Shown piece after piece: positions 44,779-53,677 of a DNA stretch of 64,000 nucleotides (the stretch's first letter is position 1; the number at the start of each line of letters is the position of its first letter). Below the pieces are notes generated by a model. That model saw only the letters and a program-made list of their open reading frames with translations, was not told the origin of the DNA and did not search any database. Origin of the DNA: Nostoc foliaceum FACHB-393 (GTDB lineage Bacteria; Cyanobacteriota; Cyanobacteriia; Cyanobacteriales; Nostocaceae); NCBI RefSeq assembly GCF_014698505.1, contig NZ_JACJTD010000005.1, forward strand, positions 62,001 through 126,000, in the 5' to 3' direction. The translations under genes were made by a program, and so were the position numbers.

Positions 44779-46659
44779 CTAAGTTCCCAACATCTGCAAG
44801 TTATGCAAAGTGGCATAAAGCCCTCCTTGTTGCAGTAGTTGATTGTGACTTCCCTCCTCGATTAGTTCGCCACGCTTCAGAACAAAAATCCGGTCTACAT
44901 TGCGAATCGTAGACAGGCGATGAGCGATAATAATAGCGGTACGTCTGAGCAAAAGCTGGTTTAATGCCTCTTGAACTAAAGCTTCTGTCCCAACATCTAA
45001 ACTAGCAGTAGCTTCATCTAGTACCAAAATTTGGGGACTGCGAATGGCAGCCCGTGCAAAGGCTAAAAGTTGCTTTTGACCACTAGAAATATTTGTGCCC
45101 CGTTCTCGAAGTTGAGTATCATAACCTTGGGGTAGTTCTTCTATAAACTGGGCAATGTTGGTTTCCTGTGCTGCTTGTTGAATCTGTTCAACGGTATAGC
45201 CATCTCCTAAAGAAATATTGCTTTTAACATCCCCTGCAAACAAAAAGCCTTCTTGTAGAATTACTGCCATATAACGCCGCAGTTCTGCCTGTGGTACCTC
45301 TCGAATATCTACGCCATCTATGAGAATGCGCCCTTGGGTAGGTTCGTAGAGGCGGCACAAAAGACGGATGATCGAAGTTTTACCCGCACCTGTGGGGCCA
45401 ACTAATGCCACTTTTTCACCAGGATGAATCGTAAAATCTAAGTCTTTAATTACGTATTCATCGTTTTTGTAAGCAAACCAAACATGATCAAAGCGGATTT
45501 CTCCCAGTTCAGGGGGGGAAGTGAGGTCTGGGGATTCTAGATTTGCAACTATCTCGTCTATGTAGCCAAATTTGGCATCAAATATCGAGAAGCGCACGTT
45601 GGCGCGATCGCGGATTTCTATTGGTTCATCCAATATGTCGCCTACCCGTTCAATGGCAGTGAAACCAGCTTGAATTACTGTAAATTTTTCGGCAAAATCC
45701 CTTAAAGGATCAAATAATCGTTGGGCATACAAGATAAATGCAGATAAAGTCCCAAAAGCCAAAGTTTTTCCTAACAGTAACCAACCACCCATGCACAAAA
45801 CAGCTGCGATCGCAATCAAACCAATCCATTCTAAGGTTGCTGAAATAAATGAATCATAAAAGATGGTTTGATCCATTTGCTGAGTGTAGCGGCTGTTTGT
45901 GGCGCGAAACAATTCGGCATTAAATTTTTCCCTGCGAAATAACTGCACTACGTTAATGCCCAGCACATTTTCTTGTAGCTGTGAGTTTAGGATAGAAAGT
46001 TCTTCCCGCCCTTTGTAATTGGCTTTGCGGTACTGTTGCTGAATATAAACTATTAACCAGGTAACTGGTAACAACATCAATAGCAGCAAGCAAGTGAGTT
46101 GCCATTCGATGGAAAACATTAAACCCAAAATCACCAGCATGGAAAACAAATTGGACACAATGCCAATTGCCCCGGTAGAAAACACATCGCCTAAAACTTC
46201 CACATCGCTGGTGATTCTGGTGATTAATTTACCTACGGGTGTGCGGTCAAAAAAGCGTACTGCGAGAGATGTCACATGCTGGAATAAGTCTTGGCGAATT
46301 GCTGCGGTGATTTCTTGCCCTAGCTTCTGTACTATGTAACCTTGGTAGCCCGTCAAAATCAAGCGGATTGCGATCGCAACCAACAATAATCCCTCCAGAA
46401 TATTTAGCCCTTCGGACAAGGGACGATTCCTGAGAAATTCGTAAGTGTTTGGTTCATTGCGAATCAGAGAGATAACTTGGCCAATCAACAGCGGTTGTAC
46501 GGCATTAGCTAGGGCAAGCGGTACAAGTAGGCACATTGACAGCGCCAATAGCCGTCTGCTACGACGGGCATAAGGAACTAGACGCAAAAACAACCGCCAG
46601 TCATTTTCACGCCGACGGTCTTGCGTATAAGATTTTTTGAGAGATTGATAGATGCTCAT
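44779..46659 (-). CDS. ABC exporter, fused permease and ATPase (MsbA/multidrug type)
   Basis: The 626-residue half-transporter has an N-terminal type I exporter membrane domain with six helices (about 35-340: AVQPLLIGQVISL, VRFFDRTPVGKLITRITSDVE). The nucleotide-binding domain (about 385-626) has Walker A GPTGAGKTS, signature ISSGQKQLLAFARA, Walker B ILVLDEATASLD and the switch AHRLSTIRNVD. It works as a homodimer in the plasma membrane. Substrate (lipid, drug or peptide) is unknown. Monocistronic, and far from the NRPS cluster that has its own transporter. Confidence 0.93.
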   Translation of the reverse strand: MSIYQSLKKSYTQDRRRENDWRLFLRLVPYARRSRRLLALSMCLLVPLALANAVQPLLIGQVISLIRNEPNTYEFLRNRPLSEGLNILEGLLLVAIAIRLILTGYQGYIVQKLGQEITAAIRQDLFQHVTSLAVRFFDRTPVGKLITRITSDVEVLGDVFSTGAIGIVSNLFSMLVILGLMFSIEWQLTCLLLLMLLPVTWLIVYIQQQYRKANYKGREELSILNSQLQENVLGINVVQLFRREKFNAELFRATNSRYTQQMDQTIFYDSFISATLEWIGLIAIAAVLCMGGWLLLGKTLAFGTLSAFILYAQRLFDPLRDFAEKFTVIQAGFTAIERVGDILDEPIEIRDRANVRFSIFDAKFGYIDEIVANLESPDLTSPPELGEIRFDHVWFAYKNDEYVIKDLDFTIHPGEKVALVGPTGAGKTSIIRLLCRLYEPTQGRILIDGVDIREVPQAELRRYMAVILQEGFLFAGDVKSNISLGDGYTVEQIQQAAQETNIAQFIEELPQGYDTQLRERGTNISSGQKQLLAFARAAIRSPQILVLDEATASLDVGTEALVQEALNQLLLRRTAIIIAHRLSTIRNVDRIFVLKRGELIEEGSHNQLLQQGGLYATLHNLQMLGT

Positions 46660-46741
46660 AGTAAGAGCATTATATTTTATATTAATGTTTGTAAAAAAAT
46701 ACGCTTGTTTAAAGTAGCATTTATCTTCCTATTCTGATACC

Positions 46742-47186
46742 ATGCCTCAGATAGAAACCGCAAGACTACTACTAAGACTCTATACTCCTCAAGATTTGGA
46801 TGAACTGCTCCCATTTTGAGCAACCCAGCAGTTATGAGGTATTCACCTAGAGGTTCTATACCTAAAGATCAAGTCAAAGAAGTAACCCACGAAACATTAC
46901 TTACAATTTTTTATTACACACCGGCAACAGCATGGTTTTGGTGTGTGGGCTGTAGTCAGGTGTAGGGGCACGGCAGTGCCGTGCCCCTACGGGTGTACCT
47001 CATTGAAATCAAAGAATTGCCAGCGAAGCCGCAAAGGCAAGCTTGAGGTATGGCTTTGAGGAAGCTATCACTGCACCAGAACATACAGCTTCGCGTCGTG
47101 TAATGGAGAAATGCGGCTTGAAATACAAGAAAAATGCTCAGTTTTATAACTTAGATGCAGTGTATTATTCTCTGGCTCGTTCATAA
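46742..47186 (+). pseudogene. Broken GNAT acetyltransferase gene
   Basis: Opens MPQIETARLLLRLYTPQDLD and reaches a TGA after about 22 codons. Frames later recover HGFGVWAVV and finally ASLRYGFEEAITAPEHTASR and VMEKCGLKYKKNA, ending LARS. The acetyl-CoA-binding middle is deleted and a palindrome (46962-46990) sits at the gap. It is a decayed paralogue of the intact gene 59 bp downstream. Confidence 0.85.
46962..46990. repeat. Palindromic repeat inserted in the GNAT pseudogene
   Basis: GTAGGGGCACGGCA (46962-46975) and its exact inverse (46977-46990) flank a single G. The palindrome lies exactly where the GNAT pseudogene loses its middle. It belongs with the palindrome at 42503-42536. Confidence 0.65.
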
Positions 47187-47244
47187 TGGCGCTCAGATGA
47201 TTCAGAATTAAATTTTGTAAATTTAATTCTGAATTGGGGTAATT

Positions 47245-47775
47245 ATGGAAATCGAAACTGCGCGGCTGCAACTAAGGCACTTCTCTCTAAACGACTTTGA
47301 TTACCTATTTCGCCTCTACAGCGATGTAGAAATCATGAGGTATCTGTTGCCAAGAACAAGAGAACAAACCCAGGCAAGTTTAAGCAAACATATCCAACAG
47401 TGGCAAAAACACAACTTTGGGATGTGGGCGGTAATATACAAAGAAACTGGTAAGATGATTGGTCGTTGTGGACTTAGTTTTCTAGAAAATACACCGGAAG
47501 TTGAGCTTGGCTATGTGTTTGACAAGTCCTATTGGAACATGGGACTGGGGACTGAAGCCTCACAAGCAACTTTAAAGTTTGGATTTTGGCAAGCAAAGCT
47601 AGATCGGATAGTAGCGATCGCACATCCAGAAAACATCGCTTCAGTGCGCGTTATTCAAAAGGTAGGGATGAAGTACGAAAAGAATGCTAGCTATTACGGT
47701 CATGATGTCGTATATTTCGCTATCTCACACACAGAATGGCAGGCGGATGATTCCCTTTATATTTTTAAATCTTAA
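47245..47775 (+). CDS. GNAT family N-acetyltransferase (RimJ/RimL-like)
   Basis: The 176-residue single-domain enzyme starts MEIETARLQLRHFSLNDFDY. It has the acetyl-CoA-binding core GLGTEASQATLKFGFWQ and the RimJ-like HPENIASVRVIQKVGMKYEK. It would transfer acetyl from acetyl-CoA to an amine, either a protein N-terminus or a small molecule; the substrate is unknown. It is the intact member of a tandem pair whose upstream copy (46742-47186) is dead. ATG start. Confidence 0.9.
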   Translation: MEIETARLQLRHFSLNDFDYLFRLYSDVEIMRYLLPRTREQTQASLSKHIQQWQKHNFGMWAVIYKETGKMIGRCGLSFLENTPEVELGYVFDKSYWNMGLGTEASQATLKFGFWQAKLDRIVAIAHPENIASVRVIQKVGMKYEKNASYYGHDVVYFAISHTEWQADDSLYIFKS

Positions 47776-47851
47776 AAGTATCAGTCCCTCTAGCCAGAAA
47801 TGTTGTTACGTTTGAGTTTGCAGTCATAGGAAAGAGAATTTGCGAACTATA

Positions 47852-48274
47852 TTACTTCCTAGTACTATTTATTCTTGTCCCAATAATTGATTGCTCTTTA
47901 TCTTTTATGAGAAATTTAGAGCTATTAATTCTAAGAACTTCATAATTTTCTGGCATAAACACAGAACCTAAAGTAGCTATCATATCTGCCAAAGAAATCT
48001 TAAAAGCTAGTGGCACCTTTAAATTAAAAAATGATTTTGGCATAGTTCTAACATTTAAATGTAACTTTTTTTGAGTTACGTACCATACACCAGTAAATTT
48101 ATTACCTGTTAGAAATTCTTTAGGTTTAGAGAAAAGAAGTATTTGAACCCTGTTTTGCTCATAAGTCATATCATCTTTAAATTCAATAGTAATTTTTTCG
48201 GAATACGTATCAAAACGCCATTTTCCCAAAAGTAAAATTTCTATTTCTATATCAGAATGTTTACTATTACTCAT
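47852..48274 (-). CDS. Hypothetical protein
   Basis: The 140-residue protein has no signal peptide or transmembrane segment and no motif I recognise. Alternating hydrophobic strands (IEILLLGKWRFDTYSEKITIEF, KFTGVWYVTQKKLHLNV) suggest a beta-barrel, perhaps lipocalin-like, fold. The base composition is AT-rich, like the next genes. It is separated from the GUN4 gene by the MITE, and may have been the next gene of that operon before the insertion. Confidence 0.55.
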   Translation of the reverse strand: MSNSKHSDIEIEILLLGKWRFDTYSEKITIEFKDDMTYEQNRVQILLFSKPKEFLTGNKFTGVWYVTQKKLHLNVRTMPKSFFNLKVPLAFKISLADMIATLGSVFMPENYEVLRINSSKFLIKDKEQSIIGTRINSTRK

Positions 48275-48344
48275 ATTTATCCTAAAACTATTAAATTTTT
48301 TTATATTATTAATAAGTATGCAATTAATTCATAGGTAACTTTCG

Positions 48345-48514
48345 TTAGAGGTTGTTTGAAAAGTGGTTAGCTGTGATTTTCAGTCCCTCTTGATCCCCCC
48401 TAGCCCCCCTTAAAAAGGGGGGAACCGGAATCAAAGTCCCCCTTTTTTAAGGGGGATTTAGGGGGATCTAAAACTTTTTGCTACCAACAACAGGACTTTT
48501 AAAACATCCTCTTA
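48345..48514. mobile_element. MITE, copy B
   Basis: About 170 bp, inverted relative to copy A (15891-16049). Ends TTAGAGGTTGTTTGAAAAGT (48345 onward) and ...AACATCCTCTTA (to 48514). It has the same internal C-run/G-run palindromes and the same GGGGGATCTAAA-type arms. Its right end overlaps the last codons and stop of the GUN4-domain gene. Confidence 0.8.
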
Positions 48515-50193
48515 CAATTTTTTACACGAGAAAAAAATAAATGCATCTGCCAAACTAACCAAGACTTTACCCGCCAAGCTCCCATTGAAAGGTGTTCTGT
48601 AGATGATTTTGGGGATAAGTCAAAGCTCTCTTGGTCATAGTGTAACCATTTGGCTGGTAGGTGTCCCATCGGTGTCATGGGGGACAATTTAAAAGTTAAT
48701 TGCTCATAGTCTAACCATTTTCCCTCTTTTCGCCAACCAAGGCGATCGCCAAGTCTCTTTTCTGTTTCATAGTCTACTTTACCACCCATTTCGCTCCAGA
48801 TAGTTTGCTGAATACTGAAGCCGAAATAACCATAACTATATTGATCCCAAAGTTGATCAATGGTGTGGAGTTCTTGACAAGGAAAATTATCAATATCTTC
48901 CTTATAGACTTCATTCCAATAATTCTTTTTCATGACTTTTAGCATTAATTTGGTGGTTTCAATGTCGGCTTCTTTCCACTTATGCTGCGCGAGGAGATGC
49001 CGCAATTGGGTATAATTAATATTTTCATTGTTTAAAAGTTCTTTTGTTAATGTAACGCTGTTGTTAGTCAGTCCCATGAATCCTGTGTCTTCAACAGTAG
49101 ATAGAGTCACTGTAGAGACAAAATTTACTTCTGCTATGCCTAGCACTTCTCTTTGATCAGTGAGTTGCTTGGATATATAGTCAGATATTAAATCAATACC
49201 CTTATCTAAAAAGACACCATTTTCGCTCAAATCAAAATTATGGATTTGCCAATCTAATAATTGAGATTGAATAAAAGCATCTTTTAATCTCGCTTTTTTA
49301 TCGTAACTTGTCACCATAAAATCGAGGAAAGTTTCAGAAATTGCCTCATTCTCTTCAAGGTTAAATAAATTTGACTGATACTTTAAAACATTATCCCCTA
49401 AAATTTTAATATCTCCGACAGTTGCGTAAAAATATTCATCTACTTTTACGACTTCATCTATTAAAGATTGAAAGGGACTAAAGTAATCTTGTAAAGAATT
49501 TTCAAAATTGATTGCGGTATGGGCAATTTTTGCTATCTCTTGGCGAATCTTATAGGCTTTTCTTTGATATTCGTAAATCTCTTGATATACTTCCACATCT
49601 TTAACTATCTGCTGAACAATCTCTTGTTGATTTTTTGTGTCCTCTGCAAGCTTTTTAATTCCTTCGCCAAGCAATCTTATTTTTTCTAACATTAAAAAAT
49701 AAGCATTGCTCAACAGTAAAACTGATCTAAAGTTTTCTTGCTTCTCCCATCTTAGTTCATCAATTATTTTTAGATTTTTATTATTTTTTAGCTCCAATTT
49801 TATTCTTTCATCTTCTAAATTTTTTATTTCTAAATATTTCTGTTTGAATAATTTTTTCAAATTATCTGCAAGGATTAATAAAAAATTATGATAATTATTC
49901 TTATAACTTTCTAAAAAATCAATGATATGACTATAATCTTTAATAAATAATTGGATTTCATTAAAAATTTCTCCCTGGCTTATTTCTTCTTTTCGCTTAA
50001 TTATTCCCCCAAAATGATGATGATATTTAACACCTTCCTTGATTAATCTTTGCCGTTCTCGAATATTTTTCTGAACTGCTTTTACACCCTTATTTTTTAG
50101 GACAGGTAATTGATAGGTTTGTTCGTAAATTGAAATAGTTTCGTAAGTAATTAGTTGTTTTTGCTGTTTAGTTAGCATGACCTTGATTTTCAA
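48499..50193 (-). CDS. Coiled-coil protein with C-terminal GUN4 domain, 3' end altered by a MITE
   Basis: 564 residues. The first 390 or so are mostly charged helix and coiled coil (for example YLEIKNLEDERIKLELKNNK). The GUN4 region (about 393-545) includes YTQLRHLLAQHKWKEADIET, then LWDQYSYGYFGFSIQQTIW and RLGWRKEGKWLDYEQLTFKL. GUN4 binds porphyrins and stimulates Mg-chelatase, but proteins of this mixed type are usually regulatory of unknown function. The GUN4 end is duplicated (KWLDYEQLTFKLSPMTPMGH, then KWLHYDQESFDLSPKSSTEH). The last codons (KRMF and TAA) lie inside the MITE terminus, so the native C-terminus is lost. It lies 15 bp downstream of the peptide-cluster transporter gene. Confidence 0.8.
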   Translation of the reverse strand: MKIKVMLTKQQKQLITYETISIYEQTYQLPVLKNKGVKAVQKNIRERQRLIKEGVKYHHHFGGIIKRKEEISQGEIFNEIQLFIKDYSHIIDFLESYKNNYHNFLLILADNLKKLFKQKYLEIKNLEDERIKLELKNNKNLKIIDELRWEKQENFRSVLLLSNAYFLMLEKIRLLGEGIKKLAEDTKNQQEIVQQIVKDVEVYQEIYEYQRKAYKIRQEIAKIAHTAINFENSLQDYFSPFQSLIDEVVKVDEYFYATVGDIKILGDNVLKYQSNLFNLEENEAISETFLDFMVTSYDKKARLKDAFIQSQLLDWQIHNFDLSENGVFLDKGIDLISDYISKQLTDQREVLGIAEVNFVSTVTLSTVEDTGFMGLTNNSVTLTKELLNNENINYTQLRHLLAQHKWKEADIETTKLMLKVMKKNYWNEVYKEDIDNFPCQELHTIDQLWDQYSYGYFGFSIQQTIWSEMGGKVDYETEKRLGDRLGWRKEGKWLDYEQLTFKLSPMTPMGHLPAKWLHYDQESFDLSPKSSTEHLSMGAWRVKSWLVWQMHLFFSRVKNCKRMF

Positions 50194-50208
50194 AACTATG
50201 AATAGTTA

Positions 50209-52236
50209 TTAAGCTTTTACCCATTTCAACACTTTCGGGTCTTTTTCATAGCGGTACGTAAAGCCATCTTTAGTAGTAATGGACTTACCAAGGCTAGCCT
50301 TGCTCCTGATGGTGCTAATGCTAGAGTCTGTTAATGTCTGCATTTCCTTATGAGAAAGCCCTATGATCGTGTCTATCTGTGTCGATATTTTTGGTTGACT
50401 TTGGGATTCACTATTGGGTAAAACATCTATTGTAATTTCACCTTTTTTGGGAGGATTAGTGACAAATTCTTTTGCTTTTTGAAGCCGATAATCCTGAACG
50501 GTTACAAGTTGCCAACTTGAATCTTGTGATAGTTCTAAAACCCATTGATGGTAATTAAACAGGCTTTCTCTGTGTCCAACACTAATAAAAGTTGTTTTTG
50601 TTGATTGTAACTGTTGATATAACTTTTCTTCATTAATCAAATCCAGAGCACTCGTTGCTTCATCTAATATAGTAAAGCTAGGACGAGTAACTAATAGCCG
50701 TGCGAATGCAAGACGTTGTTGTTCTCCCAATGAGAGGATATTTTCCCAAGGAACTTCAGTATCAAAACCATCCACTCGACTGAGCAAATTTTGCAGATTA
50801 ACTTGTTTCAAAATTTCTTTGAGTTCTGCATCGCTCATTTCACGATTCGTATTAGGATAGAGTAACTGTTCGCGCAAAGTTCCCAAAATTATATAAGGAC
50901 GTTGGGGCAAAAATAAAACTTCTTCTAAGGAAGGTCGCACCAGACGACCAGTTCCTGCGTTCCACAAACCAGCGATCGCTCTCAACAGAGAACTTTTACC
51001 TCGACCACTGGGCCCAACAATCAATAAACCTTCTCCTGGCTGAACAGACAATGACAAATCTTCAACGATCACCTGCTCATAGTTGGGCGTTTGTAAAGTA
51101 ACATTCTCAAAAGCGAGATGGTTTTCTTCTACTGTTTTAATAGTACTTACTTTCTCTGGTTCTTTGGTAACAAATTCTAACGCATCTGTAAACTCACCCA
51201 AACGCTCAACATAACTAGAAAATCGTCCAGAAGTTCCAAATTCATTGATTAATTCTGCCAGAGCATTGGCAAAGAGATTGCAAGCTAAACTGGCTTGGCC
51301 AACTTCTCCAAAATCAATTTCATCTCTAATATGTAAAGGGCCGAGTACTATAAATGGAAATATTTGGATAATAGCCTGATATCCTCTGCTAAAAATATCC
51401 TTGTTTCTTTCCCAATCAATTTTGCGTTTAGCACTTTTTATGAGATTACTAAATCTTCGCTGAATTATATTTGATTCTTGATTTTCTCCCTGAAAAAAAG
51501 CTATCGATTCAGCGTGATTACGAACATGAGTCAGTGCATAACTGTAATCGGCTTTAAATTCAAGTTCTTCTTGACTAATCTTATTCAATTCTTGAGTCAA
51601 GTAAACAGCAATCACATTGCCTAGAATCGTATACACAACGAGACAAAGTGCAACAAATCGAGAAATTGACCAGACAATTATTAAAAAAGTCGCCATTTCC
51701 AGCACTTTTTCTAGGAAAGTAGCTGAAAAGCTAAGGGCATTTCGGGTAATAGGTTCGATTTCTTGGGCTAGACGTTGATCTGGGTTATCAATATCAGACT
51801 TGAAGTTTATTTTATAATAAGCACGATTGCTAAAATATTTTTCTAAAATTTGATTATTTAGCCAATTATACCAATCAAGAGCAATTTGTTTTCTGATAAA
51901 TTTAGTAAATCCTACTAAGAGCGTTACGCAGATCAGGGCAGCACCATAAACCAATAATGTATCAACAAATTTATTAAAATCTTTATCTTCAATAATGACA
52001 TCGACCAAATAGCGGCTAACGAAGCTATTAAAGGCAGTTACACCCACGAGCGTGATGATTAATAATATCAAGAGAATGAGCATTCCCCATGCACGAATCA
52101 CATCTGAAAATGCTCGTCCCCATGCCTCTGTGGGATACCAGTAAGGGCCTGCGATCGCTTTGACATTCTCCCAAAATTGAGTAAAAGCTGAAGTAGTATT
52201 TTTTATGGGTTGATTAAGAACAGTTTTAGATTGCAT
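50209..52236 (-). CDS. ABC transporter of the SbmA/BacA-like type, probable peptide exporter of the NRPS cluster
   Basis: A 675-residue half-transporter. The membrane domain (about 20-340) is of ABC_membrane_2 type (YWYPTEAWGRAFSDVIRAWG, NPDQRLAQEIEPIT, ERNKDIFSRGYQAIIQIFPF). The ATPase domain (about 375-600) has Walker A VGPSGRGKSSLL (about 411), signature LSLGEQQRLAFARL and Walker B FTILDEATSALD. A C-terminal extension of about 75 residues (QIDTIIGLSHKEMQTLTDSS) is not part of the ATPase. Transporters of this type (McyH, AptE, NosG) end cyanobacterial NRPS clusters. It follows the second HphA-like gene by 209 bp on the same strand, so it probably exports the peptide. Confidence 0.9.
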   Translation of the reverse strand: MQSKTVLNQPIKNTTSAFTQFWENVKAIAGPYWYPTEAWGRAFSDVIRAWGMLILLILLIITLVGVTAFNSFVSRYLVDVIIEDKDFNKFVDTLLVYGAALICVTLLVGFTKFIRKQIALDWYNWLNNQILEKYFSNRAYYKINFKSDIDNPDQRLAQEIEPITRNALSFSATFLEKVLEMATFLIIVWSISRFVALCLVVYTILGNVIAVYLTQELNKISQEELEFKADYSYALTHVRNHAESIAFFQGENQESNIIQRRFSNLIKSAKRKIDWERNKDIFSRGYQAIIQIFPFIVLGPLHIRDEIDFGEVGQASLACNLFANALAELINEFGTSGRFSSYVERLGEFTDALEFVTKEPEKVSTIKTVEENHLAFENVTLQTPNYEQVIVEDLSLSVQPGEGLLIVGPSGRGKSSLLRAIAGLWNAGTGRLVRPSLEEVLFLPQRPYIILGTLREQLLYPNTNREMSDAELKEILKQVNLQNLLSRVDGFDTEVPWENILSLGEQQRLAFARLLVTRPSFTILDEATSALDLINEEKLYQQLQSTKTTFISVGHRESLFNYHQWVLELSQDSSWQLVTVQDYRLQKAKEFVTNPPKKGEITIDVLPNSESQSQPKISTQIDTIIGLSHKEMQTLTDSSISTIRSKASLGKSITTKDGFTYRYEKDPKVLKWVKA

Positions 52237-52445
52237 GTTGTAAAAATCAGTTGAGGCTCTTGAGGCTGACTGAATAACTTTGGTATTTTACTATATTGAC
52301 TACATCTTTTATTTTGCAATGCTTTTAGGTTGTGTACAGTAGTTTGCAAACAAAACCTATATGCTTTAGCTGTGGGATGTAGTGTAGATCGCAGATATTC
52401 TTTCCCACTCCACAATAACTGCGAGCTACTACATGACAAAAAAGA

Positions 52446-53624
52446 TTATTTAAAGACTCCATTTTTCCATAACTCCAACACTTCGTTTGCTGTAAAATAG
52501 CGTTCTTGCTCAACAGCAAGAGATTTAATCACTGAGCGCATTTTTTCATATAGCTTCCTTGGTTGAGGATTTTGCAGTTGCTTTTCAAATAGATATTGAA
52601 AATTACTGACTCCACTCCATTTGCCGAAGAGAACCTCTATGCTGTTGTAAGGCAAAGCAGCATAGCTTTGAGGGTCGCTAAACAAAGAATTGACATGGAT
52701 ACCTGATTCGTGGCGTTGAGCAGTTTGAGAGTAAGGTGAAGCTGGATAAACACCCAATTCCTCCATGTAATCAGTCACAGTAGCGATCGCATCATAGTTA
52801 ATCCCCTTGACTTCAATTCCGAAGCGGACTCGCAACCCATTTAACACTTGCTCAATGGCAACATTTCCGGCTCGTTCACCAATTCCGCAAAATGTACCCG
52901 ATACGTAACTAGCCCCGGACATGATGGACTGGAGAGTATTTTCGAGAGCCAAGCCCATGTCATTGTGGTAGTGTACTCCGAAAGCAACCCCTGTTGTCCG
53001 TTGGAGCAGGTCGTTAATCCAGATATAGCTCTTTTCTGGAGTCAGGACTCCGACAGTATCGCAGAGCATGAAGTGTTCGATATAAGGGCCAAAAGAACGG
53101 ATACATTGCACTAAAAAGTCAAAATCGGCTCTTGAGGCATCCTCGGCGGCAAAGTCTACTCTGAGACCAGCAACCGTAGTTGCATAGTGCAAATTTTCGA
53201 CAATTACATCAATGGCGTTTTGGCGAATTCTCTCGATTATTTTTGCTGGGATATCGTCATCAATGGTTTTTCCTTTAAACTCATTCAACAAACGGATCTG
53301 AGGATCTCGTAGAAAGAGTAGGCGATCGGAAAGACCATGAAAAAGAATAATACGCTTAACACCACAGTCTTTTGCATGATCAATATACTGCTTTTGCATT
53401 AAGGTAGCGGCAGTAATCAATCTATCAAATCCCTCTGATACTAATGTTTTAGTCAGTTCAGATTCTTGCTCACATACACAGGGCATAACGTTGAATCCAG
53501 CAACTCCTGTTTGAGCAATTAGATGGGCAAGTTTTTGTTTAGTTGGGTAAGAGAAGAAAATGCCTGCTTGTTGTTCTCCATCCCGCAGGGTTTCATCGTA
53601 AATTTTGATCGGAAGTGTTTCCAT
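52446..53624 (-). CDS. 2-isopropylmalate/homocitrate synthase-like enzyme, candidate HphA (copy 2)
   Basis: The 392-residue TIM-barrel enzyme condenses acetyl-CoA with a 2-keto acid. Metal and catalytic motifs: TLRDGEQ (12-18, Asp15), FGVHYHND (His218, His220) and SGTFCGIGERAGN. It lacks the C-terminal leucine regulatory domain of LeuA, so it is NifV/HphA-sized. Sitting between an NRPS terminal module and the exporter, it most plausibly makes 2-benzylmalate-type intermediates for homophenylalanine or homotyrosine, as HphA does in anabaenopeptin producers. HphB- and HphCD-type genes are not in the window. About 75 percent identical by eye to the copy at 57986-59164. Confidence 0.75.
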   Translation of the reverse strand: METLPIKIYDETLRDGEQQAGIFFSYPTKQKLAHLIAQTGVAGFNVMPCVCEQESELTKTLVSEGFDRLITAATLMQKQYIDHAKDCGVKRIILFHGLSDRLLFLRDPQIRLLNEFKGKTIDDDIPAKIIERIRQNAIDVIVENLHYATTVAGLRVDFAAEDASRADFDFLVQCIRSFGPYIEHFMLCDTVGVLTPEKSYIWINDLLQRTTGVAFGVHYHNDMGLALENTLQSIMSGASYVSGTFCGIGERAGNVAIEQVLNGLRVRFGIEVKGINYDAIATVTDYMEELGVYPASPYSQTAQRHESGIHVNSLFSDPQSYAALPYNSIEVLFGKWSGVSNFQYLFEKQLQNPQPRKLYEKMRSVIKSLAVEQERYFTANEVLELWKNGVFK

Positions 53625-53677
53625 TAGACCTCTCGCAAAATTATTTTAGGGTGGGATAAATAAGGAGTCAGAATACT

